Below are positions 8,396 through 18,020 of a DNA stretch of 64,000 nucleotides, piece by piece; position 1 is the stretch's first letter, and each line of letters opens with the position of its first letter. The notes under the pieces were generated by a model. That model had not been told where the DNA came from, did no database searches, and worked only from the letters and a program-made list of their open reading frames with translations. The stretch is from assembly GCA_900318495.1 (NCBI GenBank), contig ONLA01000008.1, positions 33,171 through 97,170 on the forward strand, written 5' to 3'. This DNA is from an uncultured Eubacteriales bacterium (GTDB lineage Bacteria > Bacillota > Clostridia > Oscillospirales > Acutalibacteraceae). Both the position numbers and the translations under genes were made by a program.

Positions 8396-9489
8396 AGGTA
8401 ACATCACTTGAATTTAAAAATTTCAGAAATCTGCTCGACGGCAGTATCATTCCCTGCGGCGGAGTAAACGTAATTTACGGCGACAACGCGCAGGGAAAGA
8501 CAAATCTTATTGAAGCGCTTTGGCTGTTTTGCGGAGGACATTCCTTCAGAACCTCAAGGGACGCCGAGGTTATTAAGTGGGATGCGGATTTCGCGCGTCT
8601 CGACCTGAATTTTTACGGACAGGAACGCAGTCAAAAAGCAACCCTGATAATCAGCGGCAAGAAAAAGCTTGTAAGTATAAACGGAGTTGAAAAAAAAAGC
8701 TCATCGTCGCTGATAGAAAAATTCTGCGCCGTGGTGTTTTCTCCCGAACACCTCAACCTGATAAAACGCGGACCCGGGGAAAGAAGACGGTTTATTGACA
8801 GCGCGATTTGCCGGGAAAAGCTTCAAAACGCGGTAGCTCTTTCAAAATACAACCGTATGCTTATTCAGCGCAACGCGTTGTTAAAGGATATTATGAAAAA
8901 GCCCTGTCTTGAGGACACCCTCGACATTTGGGACGCCCAGCTTGCGCGTTACGGTTCGGTGCTGATAAAAAAACGTCTTGAATATGTCGGTATGCTCTCA
9001 AAAAAAGCTTCTGATTTTCACAACGGCATATCAAAGGGCGCCGAAAAGCTTCAAATACAGTATATTTCAACCGAAAACGCCGAACAGGGAGACACTTGTG
9101 AAGCAATAGAAAAAAAGTTTTCGGAAAAGATAATACAAAACAGAAAAAACGATATAAGACTGGGAGTAACCCTTTCGGGACCTCACAGAGATGACATAGA
9201 TATATTAATAAACGGAAAAAGCGCAAAATCCTTTGCCTCACAGGGACAGCAGCGAAGCGCGGTGCTTTCAATGAAGCTTGCCGAGGCGGCTGTTTTAAGA
9301 GAAAGGATGGGCGAAGAACCCGTAATTTTGCTCGACGATGTTCTCAGCGAGCTTGACCAAAACCGTCAGGATTTTTTGCTGAATGAGCTAAAGAACTGTC
9401 AGGTGTTTATAACCTGCTGTGAACAGTCAAACAAAGAGCAGTTAAAGGAAGGAAAGGTTTTTTTCGTAAAAGACGGAACAATAAACTGA
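8392..9489 (+). CDS. recF: RecF, DNA replication and repair ATPase
   Basis: A 365-residue SMC-like ATPase that helps load RecA at gaps with RecO and RecR. The N-terminus [13 protein letters not shown] is typical, Walker A is GDNAQGKT near residue 30, the ABC-type signature region is LSGPHRDD with [19 protein letters not shown], and Walker B is [12 protein letters not shown]. The length is standard. Its start codon overlaps the stop of the S4-domain gene, and remB begins one base after its own stop codon. Confidence 0.98.
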   Translation: MKVTSLEFKNFRNLLDGSIIPCGGVNVIYGDNAQGKTNLIEALWLFCGGHSFRTSRDAEVIKWDADFARLDLNFYGQERSQKATLIISGKKKLVSINGVEKKSSSSLIEKFCAVVFSPEHLNLIKRGPGERRRFIDSAICREKLQNAVALSKYNRMLIQRNALLKDIMKKPCLEDTLDIWDAQLARYGSVLIKKRLEYVGMLSKKASDFHNGISKGAEKLQIQYISTENAEQGDTCEAIEKKFSEKIIQNRKNDIRLGVTLSGPHRDDIDILINGKSAKSFASQGQQRSAVLSMKLAEAAVLRERMGEEPVILLDDVLSELDQNRQDFLLNELKNCQVFITCCEQSNKEQLKEGKVFFVKDGTIN

Positions 9490-9490
9490 T

Positions 9491-9754
9491 ATGTACTTAC
9501 ATTTGGGACAGGACACCGTAATTGAAACCGAAAGTATAATAGCGATGTTTGATATTGACGCGTGCACGGTGTCGAAAAAAACAAGAGATTTTCTAAAGCA
9601 GGCGCAAAATAGCGGCGAGGTAATAAACGTAAGCTTTGAACTGCCTAAGTCGTTTGTAATCTGCCGGAAAAATAACAGAAACTATGTTTATATATCCCAG
9701 CTGTCAACAAAAACCCTCAGCAAACGTTCGGACAGCTTTTACAGTAATATTTAA
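9491..9754 (+). CDS. remB: RemB/DUF370 family regulatory protein
   Basis: An 87-residue protein starting MYLHLGQDTVIETESIIAMF, the characteristic DUF370 opening also found in B. subtilis RemB next to recF and gyrB. Relatives regulate extracellular matrix genes and bind DNA; the function of RemB itself is less clear. It begins one base after recF and is followed without a gap by the zinc-ribbon gene. The C-terminal half (LSTKTLSKRSDSFYSNI) is more divergent. The assignment rests on the N-terminal pattern and synteny. Confidence 0.9.
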   Translation: MYLHLGQDTVIETESIIAMFDIDACTVSKKTRDFLKQAQNSGEVINVSFELPKSFVICRKNNRNYVYISQLSTKTLSKRSDSFYSNI

Positions 9755-9769
9755 ATGCGAGGTAAGAAT

Positions 9770-10459
9770 ATGGAAAGAAACAAAAGATGCCCGTATTGCG
9801 GAAAAAGAGTACCTTATTTTTCGGCTTATATGAGCAGAAGAAAAGCCGAATACACCTGCGTCCGCTGCGGAAAAGAAAGCAGGGTTATAATAATTAAAGC
9901 GGTAATAGTTTCATTTATTATCTGCCTTGTGCTTTCCCTTGTAATTTTCGCCGCGTGGATAATTATGAAAATGACGAGCAATCCTATCGGAATAGCGGCG
10001 GTTGCGTTTCCGCTGATAGTATTTCTTTTAATATCGCCGAAGTATGTGCGCTTTGAGCCTCTTAAAAAATATAAAAATTCAATGGAAGCGCGCAAGGCGG
10101 GACTTGAATATTCCGACAGCTTCGCAATCGGAAGTATTGACGATGAAAAAACAACCGTTTCCGACGCAACGGGACAATTTAAAATCAACGAAGATATATT
10201 CAACAAAATAAAGTCCGAAAGAAGCGCGTCAAAAGAACAGGCGGAGTCCGAAAATATTGTTTCACATTCCGGTCAACCCGAAGCAAGTCAGCCCGAGGAA
10301 AGGTATGTGCCTGTAAATGAAAATGTAAGGAGCCGTCACGCTTCCGGTAATTCACCTCTTAAAAAGATTAATTCGGACGGAACCAGAATAAACAGGGTAA
10401 GGCACTATATTCCGACTCCCGAGCCCGAAGAAGAAACTGTCACCGAAAAAAGAGATTAA
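9770..10459 (+). CDS. Zinc-ribbon membrane protein (CxxC-19-CxxC type)
   Basis: A 229-residue protein of unknown function. The N-terminus holds CPYC and CVRC separated by 19 residues, a zinc-ribbon spacing shared with the next gene and resembling the TIGR04104 putative zinc-finger group. Two membrane helices follow (about residues 45-95), and the remaining 130 residues form a charged, low-complexity cytoplasmic tail rich in Glu, Ser and Lys. An ATG at 9755 abuts the remB stop codon, but the GAGG between them points to the ATG at 9770. It is in the recF-remB transcript. Binding partners cannot be inferred from sequence alone. Confidence 0.8.
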   Translation: MERNKRCPYCGKRVPYFSAYMSRRKAEYTCVRCGKESRVIIIKAVIVSFIICLVLSLVIFAAWIIMKMTSNPIGIAAVAFPLIVFLLISPKYVRFEPLKKYKNSMEARKAGLEYSDSFAIGSIDDEKTTVSDATGQFKINEDIFNKIKSERSASKEQAESENIVSHSGQPEASQPEERYVPVNENVRSRHASGNSPLKKINSDGTRINRVRHYIPTPEPEEETVTEKRD

Positions 10460-10582
10460 CACTAATACCTAATAAAAAGTAGCTAATCTTTGCGGTCTAT
10501 TTTCCGCAATACTGCGTTGTCGTCCTTGCAAGGCGCCAGCCTTGCCGCGTCCTTCGCCTTGTCTTGCGAAAAATATCCTCGC
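10459..10582 (-). repeat. MITE family B copy (B1), truncated at the start of the next gene
   Basis: Its left end matches the family B right terminal repeat (ACTAATACCTAATAAAAAGT) and overlaps the last base of the preceding stop codon. It carries the long central variant with GCGTTGTCGTCCTTGCAAGG and the shared block GCCAGCCTTGCCGCGTCC. The other terminal repeat is missing; similarity stops at ATCCTCGCA, directly before the ATG at 10586. Confidence 0.85.
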
Positions 10583-10585
10583 ACT

Positions 10586-10903
10586 ATGAAATTTTTTCCA
10601 AAGCAATCAAAGTGTCCGTATTGCGGTACAATATACCGCTACGGAGACTTAAGAAAACTTACGTATAAAAAAACAGATGACTGTTATCACTGTAAAAAAC
10701 AATTCAAGGTGTCGCGCAAAAGCCTGCTGATTTTTGCGGCTGAAATGTTATTAATATATATAGCGGCAAATACTTTTATGATTTTGATGATTAAAAGCCT
10801 GACTTTTATATTGCTTTTCAGCGTCAACCTGATAATTACAATTGCGGCGCTATTGATTATGCCGATGTATTTTTGTCTTGTAAAAAGTGAAAAATCAAAG
10901 TGA
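10586..10903 (+). CDS. Small zinc-ribbon membrane protein, paralogous to the upstream gene
   Basis: A 105-residue protein: CPYC and CYHC separated by 19 residues, then two membrane helices (about 45-100). This is the same architecture and cysteine spacing as the N-terminal half of the gene at 9770, without the long tail, so the pair probably arose by duplication. The open frame continues upstream in the MITE to a TTG at 10490, giving 32 residues that are a translation of the repeat; I take the ATG at 10586 (MKFFPKQSKCPYC) as the start, although no ribosome site is visible because the MITE sits directly before it. Function unknown. Confidence 0.72.
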   Translation: MKFFPKQSKCPYCGTIYRYGDLRKLTYKKTDDCYHCKKQFKVSRKSLLIFAAEMLLIYIAANTFMILMIKSLTFILLFSVNLIITIAALLIMPMYFCLVKSEKSK

Positions 10904-10908
10904 ATTGA

Positions 10909-12975
<2,067 letters not shown>

Positions 12976-12998
12976 ATAAAAATTTGTGAGGTGATACC

Positions 12999-13430
12999 AT
13001 GCATTCAAAAAGTTATGTAACAGTGCGTTATGCCGAAACAGATAAAATGGGTGTTGCCCATCATTCCAACTACGCTGTATGGTACGAAATCGGACGAACC
13101 GATTTTATTAAGCTGTTCGGTGTGAGCTATTCCGAGCTTGAAGAAGCCGGAGTTATGATACCGCTGCGCAATCTGCACTGTCACTATAAGCTGCCCGCAA
13201 GATACGAGGACAGGCTTATTATAAGAACCTGGTGCACCAACGTCACAGCCGCAAGGATAGAATTTTCATATACAATAAAAAGAATAGAGTCTGACGAAAC
13301 CCAAACCGAAATTTGCTACGGGTCAACCGAACACGGTTTTGTTAACGCCGAAACATTCCGTCCGTGCAGCATAAAAAAGAAAATGCCGCAGCTTTATGAT
13401 ATGTTGAATAAAAACGTAAAAGAGATTTAA
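12999..13430 (+). CDS. Acyl-CoA thioesterase, YbgC/FadM-type hotdog fold
   Basis: A 143-residue single-domain 4HBT protein. The motif [27 protein letters not shown] matches the active-site loop and helix of the YbgC/FadM group, where the Asp and nearby residues hydrolyse acyl-CoA thioesters. GTGAGGTG lies before the ATG. It lies 23 nt after gyrB and 13 nt before gyrA, so it is inserted in the gyrase operon and almost certainly co-transcribed. The substrate is unknown; the family ranges from short-chain to long-chain acyl-CoA. Confidence 0.88.
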   Translation: MHSKSYVTVRYAETDKMGVAHHSNYAVWYEIGRTDFIKLFGVSYSELEEAGVMIPLRNLHCHYKLPARYEDRLIIRTWCTNVTAARIEFSYTIKRIESDETQTEICYGSTEHGFVNAETFRPCSIKKKMPQLYDMLNKNVKEI

Positions 13431-13443
13431 GAGGAAGTTCCAG

Positions 13444-15954
13444 ATGGATTACAACGAACAGCAACCAAACGAAAAAAGAATAATTGACGTAGACCTGCAA
13501 AACGAAATGCGAAAAAGCTTTTTGGATTACTCCATGAGCGTAATCGTAGCCCGTGCCTTGCCGGACGTGCGCGACGGCTTAAAGCCTGTTCACAGGCGCA
13601 TACTCTACACAATGTATGAAAGAGGTCTTGAGCCTTCAAAGCCTTACCACAAATGTGCCGACACCGTAGGCTCGGTTCTCGGTGCTTACCATCCGCACGG
13701 CGACGCGTCTGTTTACGACGCTATGGTACGTCTGGCACAGGACTTTTCAATGAGATATATGCTTGTTGACGGTCACGGAAACTTCGGTTCGGTAGACGGC
13801 GATCCGCCTGCGGCTTACCGTTATACCGAAGCGAGAATGAGCAAAATTTCAATGGATATGCTCACCGATATCGACAAGGACACGGTTGATTTTGTACCTA
13901 ACTACGACGACCGTCTTAAAGAACCCGTGGTTCTTCCCAGCCGTTTTCCGAATCTTCTTGTAAACGGTTCAAGCGGTATCGCGGTAGGTATGGCAACCGA
14001 AATTCCTCCGCACAACCTCGGCGAAACAATCGACGCGGTTTGCGCGCTTATTGACAATCCCGATATTGACCTTCCCGGACTTATGGAATGTCTGCCCGGT
14101 CCTGATTTTCCGACAGGCGGCATAATTATGGGCAGAAGCGGAATCCGTGCCGCTTACGCAACAGGTAAAGGAAAAATCACGGTACGCGCGAAAACCGAAA
14201 TCATCGAAGCTAAAAACGGCAGGTTTAAAATTATAGTAACCGAGCTTCCTTACAAGGTTAACAAAGCAAGATTAATTGAAAATATCGCCAATTTGGTTAA
14301 GGATAAGCGAATCGAAGGTATATCAAACATAGAAGATCACTCCGACCGAAAGGGTATGCACATTGAAATCGACGTCAAGCGTGACGCCGCGCCGCAAATT
14401 GTGCTCAACCAGCTGTTTTCTTACACTCAGCTTCAGGTAACCTTCGGAGCAATTATGCTCGCAATTGTAGACGGTCAGCCCAAAATTCTTACTCTTAAGG
14501 ATATGCTCAGGTGCTACGTTGACTTTCAGGAGGAAGTTATCCACCGCAGAACTCAGTATAACCTGAAAAAAGCCCAGGACAGAATGCACATTTTAGAGGG
14601 CTTGAAAATTGCAATCGACTTTATTGACGAGGTTATCGCGATTATCAGAAAGAGCAAGGATTTACCAAGCGCGAGAACATCTCTTATGGAGCGCTTCGGA
14701 CTTGACGAAATTCAGGCTCAGGCTATTGTTCAAATGCGTCTCGGACAGCTTACCAATATGGAGCGCACCAAAATTGAGGACGAAATTGCGGCGCTTCAGG
14801 CAAAAATTAAGGATTATCTCGAAATACTCGGAAGCGACAGCAAAAAGCTCGAAATAGTTAAGGAAGAGCTTATCGCAATCAGAAACAAATATGCCGATCC
14901 GCGCCGTACCGAAATTTGCGCAATCAGCGGCGAGGTTGACATCGAGGATCTCATTCCTCAGGAGGAATGTGTTCTCACATTCACACAGTTCGGCTATATT
15001 AAACGTCTTGCCGCCGATACCTACAAGCTCCAGCGCAGAGGAGGCAGAGGCGTTTCCGGTATGTCACGCCGTGAAGAGGACGTGGCAACCGAGATGTTTA
15101 TAATCAATTCTCACGATTATGTCCTGTTCTTTACCGACAAAGGCAGGGTATACCGTCTTAAATGCTACGAAGTACCCGAAGGAAGCAGACAGTCAAAGGG
15201 CATAAATATTGCCAATATTCTGCCGCTTCACGCCGACGAGAACGAAAAAGTTACATCAATGATAAGAGTCCCCGAATTTGACGAGGAAAAGTACCTTATT
15301 ATGGTAACGCGTCAGGGCATAATCAAGCGTATAGCGCTTAACGCCTACAACACGGCGCGCAAGGGCGGATTAATAGCCCTTGAGCTTAACGAAGGCGACG
15401 AGCTTGCGTGGGTAAGAATGACCGACGGCAATTCAAATGTAATTATCGCGACTCAAAACGGTGTAGCAATCCGTTTTAAAGAAACCGACGTCCGCCCAAT
15501 GGGAAGACTGGCTCGCGGCGTTAAGGCTATAAAGCTCAGCGAAGGCGACAGCGTAATAGGAATGAGCGTAGTCCGCGACGGCGGCTTGGTACTCACCGTA
15601 AGTGAAACAGGCTACGGCAGACTTTCAAAGCCGGACGATTACAGACTTCAAAGCAGAGGCGGCAAGGGATTAACAAACTATCATATTGCAAAATATGGTA
15701 AGGTAGCCGCAATTAAGGTAGTTGACCTTGACGACGATGTAATCATTATTTCTCAGGACGGCATTATAATCAGAATAGCCGCCGAATCAATCAGAGTGTG
15801 CTCGCGTCCGTCAAAGGGTGTAACCTTAATGAAGGTAGGCGAAGGCGACAAGGTTGTAACAGTGGCAAGAGTTCCTCACGAGGTTGATGAACAAACCGAA
15901 GCCGGGGAAGAACAACAACCCGGTGAAACCGAAGAAAATAAAGCAGAAGAATAA
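13444..15954 (+). CDS. gyrA: DNA gyrase subunit A
   Basis: An 836-residue cleavage-religation subunit of gyrase. The catalytic tyrosine is Tyr127 in AAYRYTEAR. The winged-helix segment [17 protein letters not shown] corresponds to the quinolone-resistance region; the position equivalent to E. coli Ser83 is alanine, while the Asp87 equivalent is kept. The C-terminal beta-pinwheel contains the GyrA-box-like stretch [10 protein letters not shown]. The tail is acidic and glutamate-rich. GAGG lies before the ATG. Confidence 0.98.
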   Translation: MDYNEQQPNEKRIIDVDLQNEMRKSFLDYSMSVIVARALPDVRDGLKPVHRRILYTMYERGLEPSKPYHKCADTVGSVLGAYHPHGDASVYDAMVRLAQDFSMRYMLVDGHGNFGSVDGDPPAAYRYTEARMSKISMDMLTDIDKDTVDFVPNYDDRLKEPVVLPSRFPNLLVNGSSGIAVGMATEIPPHNLGETIDAVCALIDNPDIDLPGLMECLPGPDFPTGGIIMGRSGIRAAYATGKGKITVRAKTEIIEAKNGRFKIIVTELPYKVNKARLIENIANLVKDKRIEGISNIEDHSDRKGMHIEIDVKRDAAPQIVLNQLFSYTQLQVTFGAIMLAIVDGQPKILTLKDMLRCYVDFQEEVIHRRTQYNLKKAQDRMHILEGLKIAIDFIDEVIAIIRKSKDLPSARTSLMERFGLDEIQAQAIVQMRLGQLTNMERTKIEDEIAALQAKIKDYLEILGSDSKKLEIVKEELIAIRNKYADPRRTEICAISGEVDIEDLIPQEECVLTFTQFGYIKRLAADTYKLQRRGGRGVSGMSRREEDVATEMFIINSHDYVLFFTDKGRVYRLKCYEVPEGSRQSKGINIANILPLHADENEKVTSMIRVPEFDEEKYLIMVTRQGIIKRIALNAYNTARKGGLIALELNEGDELAWVRMTDGNSNVIIATQNGVAIRFKETDVRPMGRLARGVKAIKLSEGDSVIGMSVVRDGGLVLTVSETGYGRLSKPDDYRLQSRGGKGLTNYHIAKYGKVAAIKVVDLDDDVIIISQDGIIIRIAAESIRVCSRPSKGVTLMKVGEGDKVVTVARVPHEVDEQTEAGEEQQPGETEENKAEE

Positions 15955-15984
15955 GGGCGGTAACGCGTAATTCGGTTATGAAAA

Positions 15985-16030
15985 TTGCGCGGTGTTGTCT
16001 AAATAATCAGGGCAGTGCATTCTGCCCTGA
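15985..16030 (+). terminator. Hairpin after gyrA, next to a family A remnant
   Basis: TCAGGGCAG (16007-16015) and CTGCCCTGA (16022-16030) form a perfect 9-bp stem with a 6-base loop. No T tract follows, so termination here is uncertain. The 16 bases before it, TTGCGCGGTGTTGTCT, resemble a decayed family A end. Confidence 0.5.
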
Positions 16031-16051
16031 AAGCTTATAACGGTGTTGCTT

Positions 16052-16789
16052 ATGAAAAAACATATTATAAGAATAACGGCTGTAATTCTTGCCGTAACTG
16101 TAGTGCTGTTAATTGTTTTTATTTCGTCCTGCAACAAAAACAGCATCGGTGAAAAAGAGGTCAATAACTCCGCAGCAAGCTATGACGAAGCAGTTGTTTC
16201 CACAGACAGCAAGGCAATTGAGTTAAGCTCTAACGTTAACGGTATGAGATTCAGCTCTACGCTTGAAGAATTTACGGCGCGGTACAACGAATCAAAACGC
16301 GTGCTCGGTGAAACAGACTTAATTATGTCGGAAAACTGGCAAAAGCACGGCAAGGAAACAACAGACGATAACGGTGTTAAAATTCAGTATTATTACTATG
16401 ATGATGTAAACACAAATTTTACCGCGACAGTTGAAGTTGACAGCAACAAAATATTAAACATAGGCTTCGGTACAACCATGAGGTATTTTATGGGACAAAC
16501 CGAAAATAAAAACAACAGCGAAACGGTGCTTGAAAAAGCTGCGCTTATGGCTCAGACAGTGTGCAAATATGAAAACGGGAGCACTAAGGTGCTCAAAAAC
16601 ATCTTCCGTAAAACAACCACCGATAAAAACGATACAATATGGTTTCAAAAATGTGTCTATAAGCTCGACACTCAGGAGGATAAATCGGACAGCAAAAATA
16701 ATATTATGCTCTTCAGAATATTCCCGGTTGCCGATAATTTTAAAGACGAGTGGAATCTAAAAGAATATGTCGCCGAAGCGACGGAATAA
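16052..16789 (+). CDS. Putative lipoprotein of unknown function
   Basis: A 245-residue protein beginning MKKHIIRITAVILAVTVVLL and reaching a lipobox FISSC with the lipidated cysteine at residue 27, so it should be anchored to the outer face of the membrane. The mature part has no motif I recognise; it is polar with aromatic clusters (IQYYYYDDVN). An upstream GTG at 16043 is in frame but the ATG gives a better signal peptide. No good ribosome site is seen. A strong terminator follows. It is not clearly linked to gyrA. Confidence 0.75.
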   Translation: MKKHIIRITAVILAVTVVLLIVFISSCNKNSIGEKEVNNSAASYDEAVVSTDSKAIELSSNVNGMRFSSTLEEFTARYNESKRVLGETDLIMSENWQKHGKETTDDNGVKIQYYYYDDVNTNFTATVEVDSNKILNIGFGTTMRYFMGQTENKNNSETVLEKAALMAQTVCKYENGSTKVLKNIFRKTTTDKNDTIWFQKCVYKLDTQEDKSDSKNNIMLFRIFPVADNFKDEWNLKEYVAEATE

Positions 16790-16790
16790 C

Positions 16791-16822
16791 AAAACAGGTA
16801 TCCCGTAACGGATACCTGTTTT
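16791..16822 (+). terminator. Bidirectional terminator between convergent genes
   Basis: AAAACAGGTATCC and GGATACCTGTTTT pair perfectly over 13 bp with a 6-base loop. T tracts on both strands suit both the lipoprotein gene and the convergent SdpI-type gene. Confidence 0.88.
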
Positions 16823-16832
16823 ACATTAAAAT

Positions 16833-17477
16833 TTAAGCTTTATCACCGTATTTTTTTGCCGCGGCATATGTATATACCGTATCGGTAATAATAACGGTAA
16901 ATATTAAAACAAACATAAAAATAATATTCGGAAAAACAAAAGCAAGAATCAAAAATACTATACCGAGTAAAATCATTGAAATACCGCTGAATAGCTGGCA
17001 TTTTTTCCAAACGGTATCATTAGTCATACTCCACTTTGTTCTCATACCGACAAAAGAATTTCTGCGTGACATCGGTATAAGATTACCGATAAATATAAAA
17101 AATACACCGAAAATCAATAATAAAATTCTTTCAATTCCGAAAACGCCTGAACTAATATCAGTAACATTGTTGGCCTGTAAATAAAGTATGTAGTAACTCA
17201 GTGCGTTAAAAAACAAAATAAAAGCCAAGCCTATATTTAATATTATTTTTTTATTAGCCTCATTTTTCATAAAAAAGCCGGGCAGTAAAAATATCAAACT
17301 CGAAACCAAGATTAAAACCGGGAAAATCAGTATTTCAAATTTACTTCCGTAACGGTCAACCGTGAAATCAGGTCCGTAATGCGCAGGGATTACTTCCGGA
17401 AGAAAAATTAGTGTAATCAAACTGACTATCAGCGGTAAAACCGCAAAAGAAATAAGCAGTATTTTTTTAATTTTTAT
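16833..17477 (-). CDS. SdpI/DUF1648 family membrane protein, non-canonical start
   Basis: A protein with about six membrane helices. The segment LIFLPEVIPAHYGPDFTVDRYGSK is the DUF1648 signature, and the C-terminal half (NLIPMSRRNSFVGMRTKWSMTNDTVW) is the SdpI domain of immunity proteins such as B. subtilis SdpI. The first membrane helix (KKILLISFAVLPLIVSLITL) is coded upstream of the first conventional start, a TTG at 17420. The only nearby ribosome site, GGAGG at 17486-17490, is eight bases before an ATA at 17477 and 14 before an ATT at 17471. I give 17477 as the most likely start; it overlaps the end of the ArsR-type gene. Confidence 0.75.
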   Translation of the reverse strand: MKIKKILLISFAVLPLIVSLITLIFLPEVIPAHYGPDFTVDRYGSKFEILIFPVLILVSSLIFLLPGFFMKNEANKKIILNIGLAFILFFNALSYYILYLQANNVTDISSGVFGIERILLLIFGVFFIFIGNLIPMSRRNSFVGMRTKWSMTNDTVWKKCQLFSGISMILLGIVFLILAFVFPNIIFMFVLIFTVIITDTVYTYAAAKKYGDKA

Positions 17478-17745
17478 TGTAATTTCCTCCCTTCAGGGTG
17501 TCTAACCAAACAATAAGTTCTCCGAGAACAGACAAATTAAGCTCGTAATAAATAAAGTTTTTTTCCTTTGTTTCATAAATTAAATCCGCTTTTTTCAGCT
17601 TGGAAAGATGATAAGATAAGGCTTGCGGAGTTATTCCAAGGCAGTCCGCCAAATCCCCCGTACTTATTTTACCCTCTCTGAGCTTCATAATAATTGCTCT
17701 GCGTGTGTCGTCAGCTAAAGCGGAAAGGATTTTATTTACAGACAA
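17467..17745 (-). CDS. ArsR-family winged-helix repressor (SdpR-like)
   Basis: A 92-residue winged-helix protein: LSALADDTRRAIIMKLREGKISTGDLADCLGITPQALSYHLSKLKKADLI, then the wing with YETKEKNFIYYEL. No metal-binding cysteine cluster is visible, as in SdpR-type autorepressors. GGAG is eight bases before a TTG at 17745; a GTG at 17754 overlaps that ribosome site, so I chose TTG. It precedes and overlaps an SdpI-type gene, the same pairing as B. subtilis sdpRI, where the membrane protein is the immunity/sensing partner. Two identical-design palindromes flank its promoter. Confidence 0.9.
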   Translation of the reverse strand: MSVNKILSALADDTRRAIIMKLREGKISTGDLADCLGITPQALSYHLSKLKKADLIYETKEKNFIYYELNLSVLGELIVWLDTLKGGNYNKN

Positions 17746-17760
17746 GGGATTCACTCCAAT

Positions 17761-17840
17761 CTATTTAAAATTATCTTTAAATAGATTATATTACACCTGT
17801 AAACAAAAGTCAAGAACTATTTAAAAATATTTTTAAATAG
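17761..17840 (-). promoter_or_regulatory. Promoter of the ArsR-SdpI operon with two palindromic operators
   Basis: TTGACT (17808-17813) and TATAAT (17785-17790) on the minus strand are 17 bases apart. CTATTTAAA-N6-TTTAAATAG occurs perfectly at 17761-17784, downstream of the -10 box, and again at 17817-17840, upstream of the -35 box. The centres are 56 bp apart. This fits autorepression by the ArsR-type protein. Confidence 0.85.
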
Positions 17841-17905
17841 TTAGGTAAACAAAAAAGGCACCCATAAGAGGTACCTTTTGCTGTACGGGTGTTTATAACG
17901 AATTT

Positions 17906-18020
17906 AGGCAACACCGCACAATTCAAGGAGCACGGCTTGCTTGAATATTATTCCGTCAGCTTGCCCAAAAAATCTCGGCAAGGCGTCAGCCTTACCTTGA
18001 TTTATTATGCGGTATTGCCT
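17906..18020. repeat. MITE family A, full-length copy (A2)
   Basis: A 115-bp element with ends AGGCAACACCGCACAATTCA and the inverted counterpart ATTATGCGGTATTGCCT. The interior, including CAGCTTGCCCAAAAAATCTC, is nearly identical to the copy at 24043. No reading frame of use is present. Its last base is the first base of the neighbouring lipase-like stop codon. Confidence 0.88.

Noticed and set aside
14323-14589. Antisense and alternative-frame open frames inside gyrA, gyrB, yfhO, the dockerin gene and the kinase gene
   Set aside because: They are shadows of long conserved genes, without ribosome sites or recognisable domains.
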